From NCBI RefSeq assembly GCF_049723905.1, contig NZ_JBJKFD010000001.1, positions 3,224,001 through 3,288,000 of the forward strand: 64,000 bases of DNA, read 5' to 3'. The translations under genes were made by a program, and so were the position numbers. This document shows positions 44,083 to 51,822 of the stretch, in pieces (position 1 is the first letter of the stretch; each line of letters begins with the position of its first letter). This DNA comes from G963665185 sp049723905 (GTDB lineage Bacteria > Desulfobacterota > Desulfovibrionia > Desulfovibrionales > Desulfovibrionaceae). Under the pieces are notes generated by a model. It ran no database searches and was not told the DNA's origin. It saw only the letters and a list, made by a program, of their open reading frames with translations.

Positions 44083-44892
44083 TTACCCCTTGAGCCTTTC
44101 GAGGGCCTGGTCCAGCTCCCAGTCTTCGTGCACGATGCCGCGCAGGACCCGCACCAGCAGCTTGGGATCGTCGGCCTGGAAGACGTTGCGGCCGATGGAA
44201 AGTCCGCGTCCGCCAGCCAGGATGGAGTCGTGCACCATGCGCACCAGGTCTTCGGTGTTGTCCAGCTTTTCGCCCCCGGCAATGACCACGGGAACGCAGC
44301 AGCCTTCCACCACGCGGGCAAAGGATTCAATGTCTCCGGTGTAGGGCACCTTGACCACGTCCGCGCCCAGTTCCACGCCCACGCGGGCGCAATGGGCCAC
44401 GACTTCCGGATCGTACTGGTTGATGCCCTTGCCCCGGGCGTAGATCATGGCCAAAACCGGAACGCCCCAGAAGGCGGCGTCGGTGCACACGCGGCCCATG
44501 TCGCGCAGCATGTCGATTTCCGCGTCGTCGCCCAGATTCACGTGCAGGGAAACAGCGTCCGCGCCCAGGCGGATGGCTTCCTCGACCGTGCCCACCAGGC
44601 ACTTGGCATTGGGCCGTGGAGAAAGGGAGGTGCTGGCGGAAAGATGGCAGATGAGGCCGATGTCCTTGCCTGCGCCGCGGTGGCCGCAGCGGATGAGGCC
44701 CTTGTGCATGAGCACGGCGTTGGCACCGCCATCCACCACGCTGTTCACGGTCTCGCGCAGGTCCACCAGCCCGTAGATGGGGCCGACGGATACGCCGTGG
44801 TCCAGAGGGACCAGAATGGTTCTGCCGGTGATGCGGTTGAAGATGCGTTCCAACCGGATGCTTTTGCCGATGTGTGTGTTTGAATTGTCCAT
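44083..44892 (-). CDS. ADTH synthase (class I aldolase-like, archaeal-type aromatic pathway)
   Basis: The 269 residues match the FbaB/DhnA-like aldolases that condense aspartate semialdehyde with a 6-deoxy-5-ketofructose phosphate. TGRTILVPLDHGVSVGP and VVKVPYTGDIESF (Schiff-base Lys) are the main motifs, with PVVIAGGEKLDN at the phosphate site. It starts the aromatic operon, 126 nt after the end of the leader peptide and downstream of the attenuator. Confidence 0.9.
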   Translation of the reverse strand: MDNSNTHIGKSIRLERIFNRITGRTILVPLDHGVSVGPIYGLVDLRETVNSVVDGGANAVLMHKGLIRCGHRGAGKDIGLICHLSASTSLSPRPNAKCLVGTVEEAIRLGADAVSLHVNLGDDAEIDMLRDMGRVCTDAAFWGVPVLAMIYARGKGINQYDPEVVAHCARVGVELGADVVKVPYTGDIESFARVVEGCCVPVVIAGGEKLDNTEDLVRMVHDSILAGGRGLSIGRNVFQADDPKLLVRVLRGIVHEDWELDQALERLKG

Positions 44893-44952
44893 TTTGTTTC
44901 CCCGTCGTGTTTGTTCGCGGGGCCGGACAGGGACTTCGCCGCGGCTGGGTAC

Positions 44953-45044
44953 AAAAAAAGGGCCGCTGGCGGAGTGCCTGCGGCCCTTTGAAGTGACTTT
45001 GTTCGTTCGTAACTCGACTACACGCCACCCTCAGGTCCACAGGC
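44953..45044 (-). promoter_or_regulatory. Aromatic amino acid attenuator (terminator and antiterminator)
   Basis: The terminator stem AAAGGGCCGC/GCGGCCCTTT (44989-44957) is followed by seven U on the minus strand. A leader segment GCCTGTGGACCT (45044-45033) can pair with AGGGCCGCAGGC (44987-44976) over 12 positions, with one G-U pair and one mismatch, which would break the terminator. The spacing from the aromatic codons is that of classical ribosome-mediated attenuation. Confidence 0.78.
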
Positions 45045-45110
45045 CTCACTAAAATACCAAAAGTAAAAAAAGTAAAAAAAGGAGTGGGTGTGGGTGGTGG
45101 ATGCGTTCAT
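45018..45110 (-). CDS. Aromatic leader peptide of the aro operon
   Basis: A 30-codon frame starts at ATG 45110, with agga 5 nt upstream, and ends at TAG 45018. Codons 11-20 encode FFYFFYFWYF, ten aromatic residues in a row: five or six Phe, three Tyr and one Trp. The peptide is too small for routine gene finders. It is positioned 28 nt before a terminator and followed by genes for Phe, Tyr and Trp synthesis. By analogy with pheL it should sense charged tRNAs for aromatic amino acids. Confidence 0.85.
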   Translation of the reverse strand: MNASTTHTHSFFYFFYFWYFSEACGPEGGV

Positions 45111-45473
45111 AGAGTTCCTGCTACGAGATCTCGTCGGAAAGTGTCAAGAAATTTTTTGTTACGATTTGGCGGCGCCTCCGGAAGATTCATCCCTGAATAA
45201 TCCATTTTATCCGTTCCCCTGCTGGGGCTGGCGGCCCATTGGGCAGGGCGGATTTTGGACCGAAAAAATAATGTCGGAGGGAGGCCGTTGGGGAGAATTT
45301 CTCGGCACCAGGGGGGAGATTTCACGAATCTTCCAGTTGCGGCTCTCCATTCCAACGGCGATTTGCATGGGAATCCGTGGAGGGACTGCACCTGGGCAGG
45401 AATGTGCGCCGTGCTTTTGCCCAATTTCAAAATTCCGGTTGATTGGGGGACGGTTGCGGGAGCATTTCCAAAG
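45111..45473. other. Control region of the aro operon
   Basis: A TTGACA hexamer on the minus strand (45147-45142) lies 37 nt upstream of the leader ATG; a weak TAGCAG follows after 18 nt. Nothing else is recognised in the remaining 300 bp, which is open in several frames but lacks coding character. Confidence 0.45.
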
Positions 45474-45517
45474 AAAAAAGCCGACAAAACCCGTTGGAAG
45501 GCTTTGTCGGCTTTTAT
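45474..45517 (-). terminator. Terminator of the patB operon
   Basis: AAAAGCCGACAAA and TTTGTCGGCTTTT form a perfect 13-bp stem with a T run on the minus strand, about 25 bp after the patB stop. Confidence 0.88.
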
Positions 45518-45538
45518 TGTACGCTTGGAACCAGCTGA

Positions 45539-46714
45539 TTAGGCGAGTGCCCGCTTGAGACCTTCCGCGGCCTTTTCAACCGTGGCCCGTGGGCAGCCCA
45601 GGTTGATACGTTCATAGCCTGCACTGGCCTTTCCGAACCAATGTCCGTGATCCAGGGCAAGACGGGCAATATCCTCAATGCGTTGGGCAAGTTCTTCATT
45701 ACCCAGGCCCAAGCTGCGGCAGTCAAACATCATAAGATAGGTTGCTTCCGGGATGATCGGCTTGACACCTGGGATGTTTTCCCGAACAAAATCAGCAATG
45801 TATTTAACATTCCCTTCCACATGTTCAATGAGCCCGTCCAGCCAGTAGCCGCACTTTGCGTAAGCGACTTCCGTGGCCACCACACTGAAGGCGTTGTTTC
45901 GCTTCAGGAGTTGGTAGTCAAGAAAGTTCATGTATTTCTTATGGTCTTCCTTGTTGGGCAAGGCGACATAGGAAGCCTGCAAACCGGCCAGGTTGAAAGC
46001 CTTGGAGGGGGAAAAACCCGTGATGGTGATCTGTTCCACATCCTGCCCCAAGGAGGCGATGGGAATGTGTTTATGGCCTGTATGAATGAAATCACGCCAG
46101 ATTTCGTCGGTAAAGATTCTGACGTTGTGACGCAGGCAGATGTCGGCCATCTTTGACAGTTCGTCTTGCGTCCAGACACGCATGGCAGGATTGTGCGGCG
46201 AACAAAGGAGAAAAGCGGTTGCCTTGGGGGAACTGCATTTCTTTTCAAAGTCCTCAAAATCCATCACAAATTTTTCATTTGCTTCATCCCATTGCAAAGG
46301 GGATTCACAAACCTCCCGGCCTGCTCCGTTGATGATGGAGTAGAAGGGATAATAGACGGGAGACTGGATAATGACCTGATCTCCTGGCTGGGTAAAGAGC
46401 TGGATGCAGTAGGACATGGAAGGCACAACCCCGGAACAATGGGCCATGCTTTCATAATCCATCTTGTACCCGAATTTTTTTTCGGTCCAGTCGATGGCCG
46501 ACTGGAAATATGATTTCGGGCGGTACACATACCCATAAATGGCCTGGGAAGCTTTTTCCTGCAATGCTTCGACAATTTCCGGAGCGCACTTGATATCCAT
46601 GTCGGCTACCCACATGGGCAACAAGTCGTCTCTGGAGTATAGGCGGTCCATTTCGGACCACTTGGTCGAATGATTATTTCTCCGGTCCGTTTCAATATTA
46701 TAATCTATGTGCAT
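45539..46714 (-). CDS. PatB/MalY-type aminotransferase, probable cystathionine beta-lyase or cysteine desulfhydrase
   Basis: The 391-residue fold-type I PLP enzyme belongs to the MalY/PatB group. LPMWVADMDIKCAPEIVEAL and YGYVYRP are the N-terminal signature. SPHNPAMRVW and DEIWRDFI lead to the PLP lysine in SPSKAFNLAGLQASY. Members cleave the C-S bond of cystathionine or cysteine, releasing thiol, pyruvate and ammonia. It is the last gene of a three-gene unit with a transporter and RidA; the RidA partner supports an enamine-releasing lyase rather than a plain aminotransferase. Confidence 0.85.
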   Translation of the reverse strand: MHIDYNIETDRRNNHSTKWSEMDRLYSRDDLLPMWVADMDIKCAPEIVEALQEKASQAIYGYVYRPKSYFQSAIDWTEKKFGYKMDYESMAHCSGVVPSMSYCIQLFTQPGDQVIIQSPVYYPFYSIINGAGREVCESPLQWDEANEKFVMDFEDFEKKCSSPKATAFLLCSPHNPAMRVWTQDELSKMADICLRHNVRIFTDEIWRDFIHTGHKHIPIASLGQDVEQITITGFSPSKAFNLAGLQASYVALPNKEDHKKYMNFLDYQLLKRNNAFSVVATEVAYAKCGYWLDGLIEHVEGNVKYIADFVRENIPGVKPIIPEATYLMMFDCRSLGLGNEELAQRIEDIARLALDHGHWFGKASAGYERINLGCPRATVEKAAEGLKRALA

Positions 46715-46729
46715 TTCTAGCTCCTTTGA

Positions 46730-48202
46730 TTACTCGGAAAAGGCAGGCTGACCCTGACCATCTTCAGGTTTTTCTTTGGCTATGAAGAATCCTGTGTATC
46801 CCCATATTACTGCGAAGATGCAACTGGTGTAGCAAAGAATGGCCCAGGGGAAAAAGTCCATGACGGCAACGCCAAGTGTGGCTGCCATATACGCGCCCGA
46901 TGATGACCAGGGAATAATGGGAACAACGACTGTGCCGGAATCCTCCAGTGTCCGTGACAGGTTTTTAGCTGCCAAGCCCATCTTACCGTAGCTTTTTTTG
47001 AAAATCTCTCCAGGAATAAGAATGGTGAGGTGCACGCTGCCGGTGACAAGTGCCATGGTGATGCAGGACAGGCAGGTGGATAATATCAAGCCACCCGTTG
47101 ATTTCACACGGGAAAGGATGAACCCAAGAATGACATCCAGTGCGCCCATTTTGCTGACGATGCCGGCAAAGCCCATTGCGCAGAGAATCAACAAAATGGT
47201 GCTCATCATGCTTCGCATGCCACCACGGTTGATCAGGCGTGTGACTTCCCAGATGACATTGTCGGCATTGAATCCCGGCGTATGGACCATATTGACGTTA
47301 AATCCGCTTAGGAAGGCGTCCAATCCGCTTTTCAGATCAAATCCCTGATACAGCCATCCTAAAAGGATGGCGATGGCGCAGGAAATGATCATAACCGGGG
47401 TTGTAGGGTATTTTTTGAAAGAACCGTACAATACGATGGCCAAAGGCAAAAGCAGAACAGCATTCCAGCTGAAGATGCCATCCATAGTGCTGAGCATGCT
47501 GATGACTGTCTGAGGCGTTGCGGCGTCTCCACTGGAGTTCATCCCGACAATGAAATACACGATAAAGGAAACAATACCGGCCGGTACGGTTGTGTAAAGC
47601 ATGTGGCGGATGTGTTCGTATAAATCGGAGCCCGCCACCATGGAAGAAAGATTTGTCGTATCGGAAAGAGGCGAAAGCTTATCCCCCAGGTATGATCCAG
47701 CCACAATGGCTCCGGCAGTGGCCGGAAGGGATGCACCCAAGCCCATTGCGACGCCGATCATGGCCACACCGACAGTTCCGATTGACCCCCAGGACGTTCC
47801 GGTAACCAAAGAGACAACAATGGTTACAATAAAGGCCGCCAAGATGATGTATTGGCATGAAATGCTCTTCAAACCAAAGTAAATCATCATTGGAATAGTT
47901 CCGGAGTATATCCAGGTGCCGATCAAACCACCTACTATGATCAAAATGATCAAGGCTGGCATGGCAACATTGATTTTTTCAATGATGCCATTTTGCATGT
48001 CCGACCAGGTAAGTCCTGTCCTGCGGGCCATAAACGCAGCGTATATGGTTGCGATTACCAGCAATGGATCCGGTTTGTAATGGAGCATGCCATACCCCAC
48101 AGCCAGAAGGACCATGAGAACCACTAAAGGTGAAATGGCTTCAAAATGAGTTGGGGGGCGTTTCATGATCTTTTCTTTTTCGGTTTTCGATCCGGCACTC
48201 AT
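46730..48202 (-). CDS. NhaC-family Na+/H+ antiporter-like transporter
   Basis: The 490-residue membrane protein has about twelve helices. SLVTGTSWGSIGTVGVAMIGVAMGLG, GAIVAGSYLGDKLSPLSDTTNL and LEDSGTVVVPIIPWSSSGAYMAATLG are diagnostic of NhaC. ATG 48202 is favoured over GTG 48205 by spacing from gaggag. Some NhaC members move organic anions or amino acids, and the neighbours here suggest exchange of an amino acid. It is 15 nt upstream of patB. Confidence 0.87.
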   Translation of the reverse strand: MSAGSKTEKEKIMKRPPTHFEAISPLVVLMVLLAVGYGMLHYKPDPLLVIATIYAAFMARRTGLTWSDMQNGIIEKINVAMPALIILIIVGGLIGTWIYSGTIPMMIYFGLKSISCQYIILAAFIVTIVVSLVTGTSWGSIGTVGVAMIGVAMGLGASLPATAGAIVAGSYLGDKLSPLSDTTNLSSMVAGSDLYEHIRHMLYTTVPAGIVSFIVYFIVGMNSSGDAATPQTVISMLSTMDGIFSWNAVLLLPLAIVLYGSFKKYPTTPVMIISCAIAILLGWLYQGFDLKSGLDAFLSGFNVNMVHTPGFNADNVIWEVTRLINRGGMRSMMSTILLILCAMGFAGIVSKMGALDVILGFILSRVKSTGGLILSTCLSCITMALVTGSVHLTILIPGEIFKKSYGKMGLAAKNLSRTLEDSGTVVVPIIPWSSSGAYMAATLGVAVMDFFPWAILCYTSCIFAVIWGYTGFFIAKEKPEDGQGQPAFSE

Positions 48203-48344
48203 CACGAATCTCCTCAGTAATTAGTTGTTGCCTACTCACAGGTCACGGCTTGCAGGCCGAGGCCGCTTCTCCCCATCACAATGGTTTGGGGAGAAACGGC
48301 AATGTGTCTTGTGTCACGCTCAACCAGGTAGTGCAGAAGTGTTT

Positions 48345-48719
48345 CTAGATGATACAAGTTGCTTCGATTTCGATTTCACCGCCCAAAGGCAGTTCAGCCA
48401 CCTGGACTAAAGAGCGGGCTGGCTTGTGATCACCGAAAAAGTCCGAATACACGGCGTTGATTGCAGGAAAGTTTTTCATATTGGTCACAAAGACGGTGAT
48501 CTTTGCGATGTCTTCCAGGCTGCCTCCGCCTGCCTCAACAACGGACAGGACGTTTTTTAGGGATTGCAGGGTGGCCTTTTGAATATCTCCCTGGACCAAC
48601 ACGCCTGTTTCCGGGTCTATGGGCAGTTGTCCGGATGTGAAAATGACATTTTTTTCTATGGTTCCCTGGCTATAGGGGCCAACAGCCTTGGGCGCGGTTT
48701 CGGTACTCACAAACTGCAT
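48345..48719 (-). CDS. RidA-family enamine/imine deaminase
   Basis: The 124-residue protein (ATG 48719 after gagagga) matches RidA: APKAVGPYSQGTIEKNVIFTSGQLPIDPETG, NVLSVVEAGGGSLEDIAKITVFVTNM and PARSLVQVAELPLGGEIEIEATCI with the key Arg. It hydrolyses reactive 2-aminoacrylate and related enamines. The likely source here is the PatB lyase encoded in the same unit. Confidence 0.94.
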   Translation of the reverse strand: MQFVSTETAPKAVGPYSQGTIEKNVIFTSGQLPIDPETGVLVQGDIQKATLQSLKNVLSVVEAGGGSLEDIAKITVFVTNMKNFPAINAVYSDFFGDHKPARSLVQVAELPLGGEIEIEATCII

Positions 48720-48746
48720 GATTCCTCTCAATTTTGATTAAAAATT

Positions 48747-48767
48747 ATTATCTCTTCGTGAGATAAT
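48747..48767. promoter_or_regulatory. Inverted repeat between ridA and the YheO-type regulator
   Basis: ATTATCTC-TTCGT-GAGATAAT, perfect 8-bp arms, lies 28 bp upstream of ridA in an AT-rich divergent region. It is a candidate operator of the regulator at 49030. Confidence 0.6.
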
Positions 48768-49029
48768 TTTTTATACGTTTAGATAAATTATTGTCAAAGG
48801 GTTTTTTTGTCTTTTTTTCTAAAAACTAACAGCCTGAAATAGAAGACATATTCCGGAGGGAGGTGCAAAAAAAATATCGGATCCCGCTCATTGGCAGCCA
48901 GCTCCAACGCGAGTTCCCATAGCTTGATCCTTTATTTCAGCTACGCTATCATCAAAAATTGAGCATTTTGCTTAAACAACAGATCAAAAACGTGTTGCAC
49001 TCAGACACATAAAGAAATGGCGCATAAGT

Positions 49030-49680
49030 ATGATCATACATATAGACCATGATGTATTGATGGATTTTTTGAATCAGGTCCTGGGAAAAAATTACGAGAT
49101 TGTTTTCCATGATATATCAGATGGTTCTATTGAGAATTCCGTAGTCGCTATCCGAAATGGTCATGTTACGGGCCGTGTTCTTGGCTCATCAGCTACGGGA
49201 AAAGCGCTGTCCATATTGAAAAAGCATAGCGGGAACACCAAAAATCCATACGAAGTGAATTATGTCGGGATTGCCCAGAATGGGAAAAAGCTGCGAAGCT
49301 CCACTTTGCTGCTTCACGATCCGGAAACAGAAAAGCCAAGTGCCATGCTTTGTATGAACATTGATGAAACCCCCATCTATCAAATCAAAAAGATTTTGGA
49401 TGGCTTCCTTGTGAACGGGCATTCTGCTCAGGATGAAGAATCATTCAATTGTGACATACAGAGCTATGGGGAAAACCGGATGGAGGAAATCCTTCTGGAA
49501 TACCCTGGCATAATACGCCACATGAGCAGCGAGGAAAAACTCAGGATTATCCAGAAAATGGACAAGGCCGGGATATTCTTGATCAAGGGGTTTGTTGCCA
49601 AGGTGGCGGATAAACTGGAAATTTCAGAGCCTACGCTCTATCGGTACCTCAAACAGATCGAGAAAGGGCACTGTGGATAA
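49030..49680 (+). CDS. YheO/DauR-type PAS and helix-turn-helix regulator
   Basis: The 216-residue regulator has a YheO-type PAS domain (residues 5-120, LGKNYEIVFHDISDGSIENSVVAIRNGHVTGRVLGSSAT) and a C-terminal helix-turn-helix (KAGIFLIKGFVAKVADKLEISEPTLYRYLKQIEK). DauR, a relative, represses D-arginine catabolism. It is divergent from ridA-nhaC-patB and probably controls that unit in response to an amino acid. GC content looks lower than in neighbouring operons. Confidence 0.88.
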   Translation: MIIHIDHDVLMDFLNQVLGKNYEIVFHDISDGSIENSVVAIRNGHVTGRVLGSSATGKALSILKKHSGNTKNPYEVNYVGIAQNGKKLRSSTLLLHDPETEKPSAMLCMNIDETPIYQIKKILDGFLVNGHSAQDEESFNCDIQSYGENRMEEILLEYPGIIRHMSSEEKLRIIQKMDKAGIFLIKGFVAKVADKLEISEPTLYRYLKQIEKGHCG

Positions 49681-50014
49681 GTTCGGTTGAGACAGCTTTG
49701 GGAAAAGTTCGTTTGCAGTGTAGCCCGCCCGCATAATCCACCCCGCAAAACAGAGAGATTTTCGGCAAACGCCCCAGAAGGGGCCGCGCCATGTACGGAA
49801 ATCCCGATTCAGTGAAAGCCTCATCTTTCAGATACTGCAAGAAGCTGGCAGGTTTCCCTTGCAGCCACGGCCCATGCTCCCCCATTCGGTGCCAGCTCCG
49901 GCAGGCTCAGCTTTCTTCATTCCTTTCTTTTTTTCCGCATTCAAGGGCACGGCGTTCTCCTGGCCGAGGTTCCGGTGGTGTTTTGCGACTCCAACCGTAC
50001 CAGCCAAAAGCGGG
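49681..50014. other. Intergenic region between the YheO regulator and the EamA gene
   Basis: A 334-bp stretch where two genes converge. No coding frame or RNA was recognised. Confidence 0.4.
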
Positions 50015-50041
50015 CAGACCACGTTCCTTGTATGGTCTGCT
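50015..50041 (-). terminator. Probable terminator of the EamA gene
   Basis: GCAGACCA and TGGTCTGC form an 8-bp stem around 11 nt, 22 bp after the stop. Only a short T run (CTTTT) follows. Confidence 0.5.
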
Positions 50042-50063
50042 GTCAGAAGGACTGGTCTTGGAA

Positions 50064-50954
50064 TCAGGATGCGAAATAGGCCAGACAGGCTCCGGCAATG
50101 ATGAGCCCGACGCCCAGAACGCGGGGCGGGGCAAAGCGTTCGCGCAGAACCATCCAGCCCAGGCCTGCGCCCACCACCAGGCTGGTCTGGCGCAGTACGC
50201 CCACATAGCTGACCTTGCCCAGGGACAGGGCAAAGAGGATGAGCACGAAGGAGAGGGTGTTCAGAACCGAGACCGCAATGATGCGCCATTTGTTGGCCTG
50301 CCACTCGGCCCGGACCACGGCGGGGTCCAGCTTTTTCAGCAGGGGCAGAAAGTAGAGGTTGGAGGCCAGCGTGTAGCAGTACATGTATATGAAGGGGTGC
50401 AGGTGCCCAATGGCCTCCTTGCCCCACAGGGTGTAGAGCGCCACGAAAAAGGCCGCCAGCAGCGCCAGAAAAAGGCCCCAGCCGGGTATGGAGGCTCCGG
50501 ATGCATTGCTGCAAGTGTGCCCCTTTCTGGAGCGGGGAATGTGGAAGCTGTCCAGGGGGATGACGAACACGCCGAGCGTGGCAGCGATAACCGAAAGCCA
50601 GCCCACCATGTCGATGCGCTCACCGAAAAAGAGCAGAGCCAGAAATGGGAGGAATATCGTGCTGGAGCGCGACACCGGGTAGGCAATGGTCAGGTCCAGC
50701 AGCTTGTAGCTCCGGGCCAGGCAGACGTAGTTGGCAATGGAGAGGAACGCGCCCACGGCCACGTACCAGAGATTGCCGGGGGCCATGCCCCATACATACA
50801 GGGCAACGGCAAACGGCACGGCGTAGATGATCGGTTCAAGGGCTTTGCTCAGGCCAAGAAAGGCGTTTTTATCGTGGGCCTGCTTGAACAGAAAATTCCA
50901 GTAGCCGTGCGCGATTGCGGAGAGAATGACCAGAAAAAAAGGAAGGCCTTGCAT
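50064..50954 (-). CDS. EamA-family (drug/metabolite) transporter
   Basis: The 296 residues form ten membrane helices in two EamA repeats: YPVSRSSTIFLPFLALLFFGERI in the first and VSYVGVLRQTSLVVGAGLGWMVLRERF in the second, each ending in the conserved Glu-Arg turn. Members export amino acids, nucleosides or other metabolites; the substrate here is unknown. It appears monocistronic. Confidence 0.87.
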   Translation of the reverse strand: MQGLPFFLVILSAIAHGYWNFLFKQAHDKNAFLGLSKALEPIIYAVPFAVALYVWGMAPGNLWYVAVGAFLSIANYVCLARSYKLLDLTIAYPVSRSSTIFLPFLALLFFGERIDMVGWLSVIAATLGVFVIPLDSFHIPRSRKGHTCSNASGASIPGWGLFLALLAAFFVALYTLWGKEAIGHLHPFIYMYCYTLASNLYFLPLLKKLDPAVVRAEWQANKWRIIAVSVLNTLSFVLILFALSLGKVSYVGVLRQTSLVVGAGLGWMVLRERFAPPRVLGVGLIIAGACLAYFAS

Positions 50955-51109
50955 AGCGTGGGCACCTGTTGCGTGAAAAGAATAAGACTATCCCCGTCCC
51001 GTCTTTCCCATTCGCGGCGAACCAGACTGGCAAAGCGGGTTCATTCCCGGAACGGAAACGCAGGCGGAACCGAAACGCAGCAGGCCGGAAGTCCGGACGT
51101 TTGCTTGGC

Positions 51110-51460
51110 CTAGTCGCCCATGCCCAGTGCGGCCAGAAGTTTTTCCGGCGGACGGCGTTCGGGCACGGTCACTTTTTCGATTGTCCCGTCGAGCCACTCC
51201 TTGGAAACGTACAGGGCGCAGAAGCAGGCCCCGAATTCTTGCACATCGGCGTCGCGGTATTCGCAGGGACAGAGAATGTCCCGGTCCTGTTCGTAGTCTC
51301 CCGAGGCCAACCGGCAGGGGCAGGCCATGTAGCCGTACCGCTCCTTGTTGGTCAGCAGGCTTTCCAGGAGCGGCATGGTGTAGGACATGTCGGGATTAAA
51401 ATGAAATCCCTTTTTTTCCTGAAAGTCCTTGAGCTTTTCGTACAGGGTTTGGGCGTCCAT
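51110..51460 (-). CDS. Ferredoxin-thioredoxin reductase catalytic chain-like protein
   Basis: The 116-residue protein carries CPCR, CPCEYRD and CFCALYVSKEW, which match the [4Fe-4S] and redox disulfide cysteines of the FTR catalytic subunit. It reduces a disulfide partner using ferredoxin electrons. No FTR variable chain is visible nearby; instead a glutaredoxin-like gene lies 2 nt upstream, the obvious redox partner. Confidence 0.9.
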   Translation of the reverse strand: MDAQTLYEKLKDFQEKKGFHFNPDMSYTMPLLESLLTNKERYGYMACPCRLASGDYEQDRDILCPCEYRDADVQEFGACFCALYVSKEWLDGTIEKVTVPERRPPEKLLAALGMGD

Positions 51461-51462
51461 TG

Positions 51463-51711
51463 CTATTTGTCCAGAGCGTTGCGGATTTTCTGTTCATCAA
51501 AGCCGACGACCACTTCGTCATTTTCAAAGACGATGGTGGGAAAGGAAAGACCGGGGTTGTGGCGCTTGAGTTCCTCGATGCAGTTCTGGCGTTCCTCGCC
51601 GGTGAGCTGGTCCACGTAGGTGCAGTCGAAGTCGGCGTTGCATTCTTCCAGAAGTTGGCGCGCTTTTTTGCAGTGGATGCAGGTGGAGAGACCGAAGAAT
51701 TTGATGCTCAT
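51463..51711 (-). CDS. Glutaredoxin-like protein
   Basis: ATG 51711 follows a ggag site, giving 82 residues. It starts MSIKFFGLSTCIHCKKARQLLEE with active site CIHC, and includes FPTIVFENDEVVVGFDEQKI. Glutathione-binding residues are not obvious, so it may be reduced by the FTR-like protein encoded in the same unit. Confidence 0.9.
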   Translation of the reverse strand: MSIKFFGLSTCIHCKKARQLLEECNADFDCTYVDQLTGEERQNCIEELKRHNPGLSFPTIVFENDEVVVGFDEQKIRNALDK

Positions 51712-51782
51712 GAATTTGCTCCGTGTGGCGGTGCGGGTGCAGCCCCGTAGAGACCGCCGGCTGCTTTTGGCTTTGCCGTGAT

Positions 51783-51815
51783 GGCCGCCGGACATATGGG
51801 GAATGTCCGGCGGCC
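51783..51815. terminator. Strong hairpin downstream of gap
   Basis: GGCCGCCGGACAT and ATGTCCGGCGGCC form a perfect 13-bp stem 8 bp after the gap stop codon. No T run follows, so it may be a stabilising or partial terminator. Confidence 0.6.
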
Positions 51816-51822
51816 GGGATAG

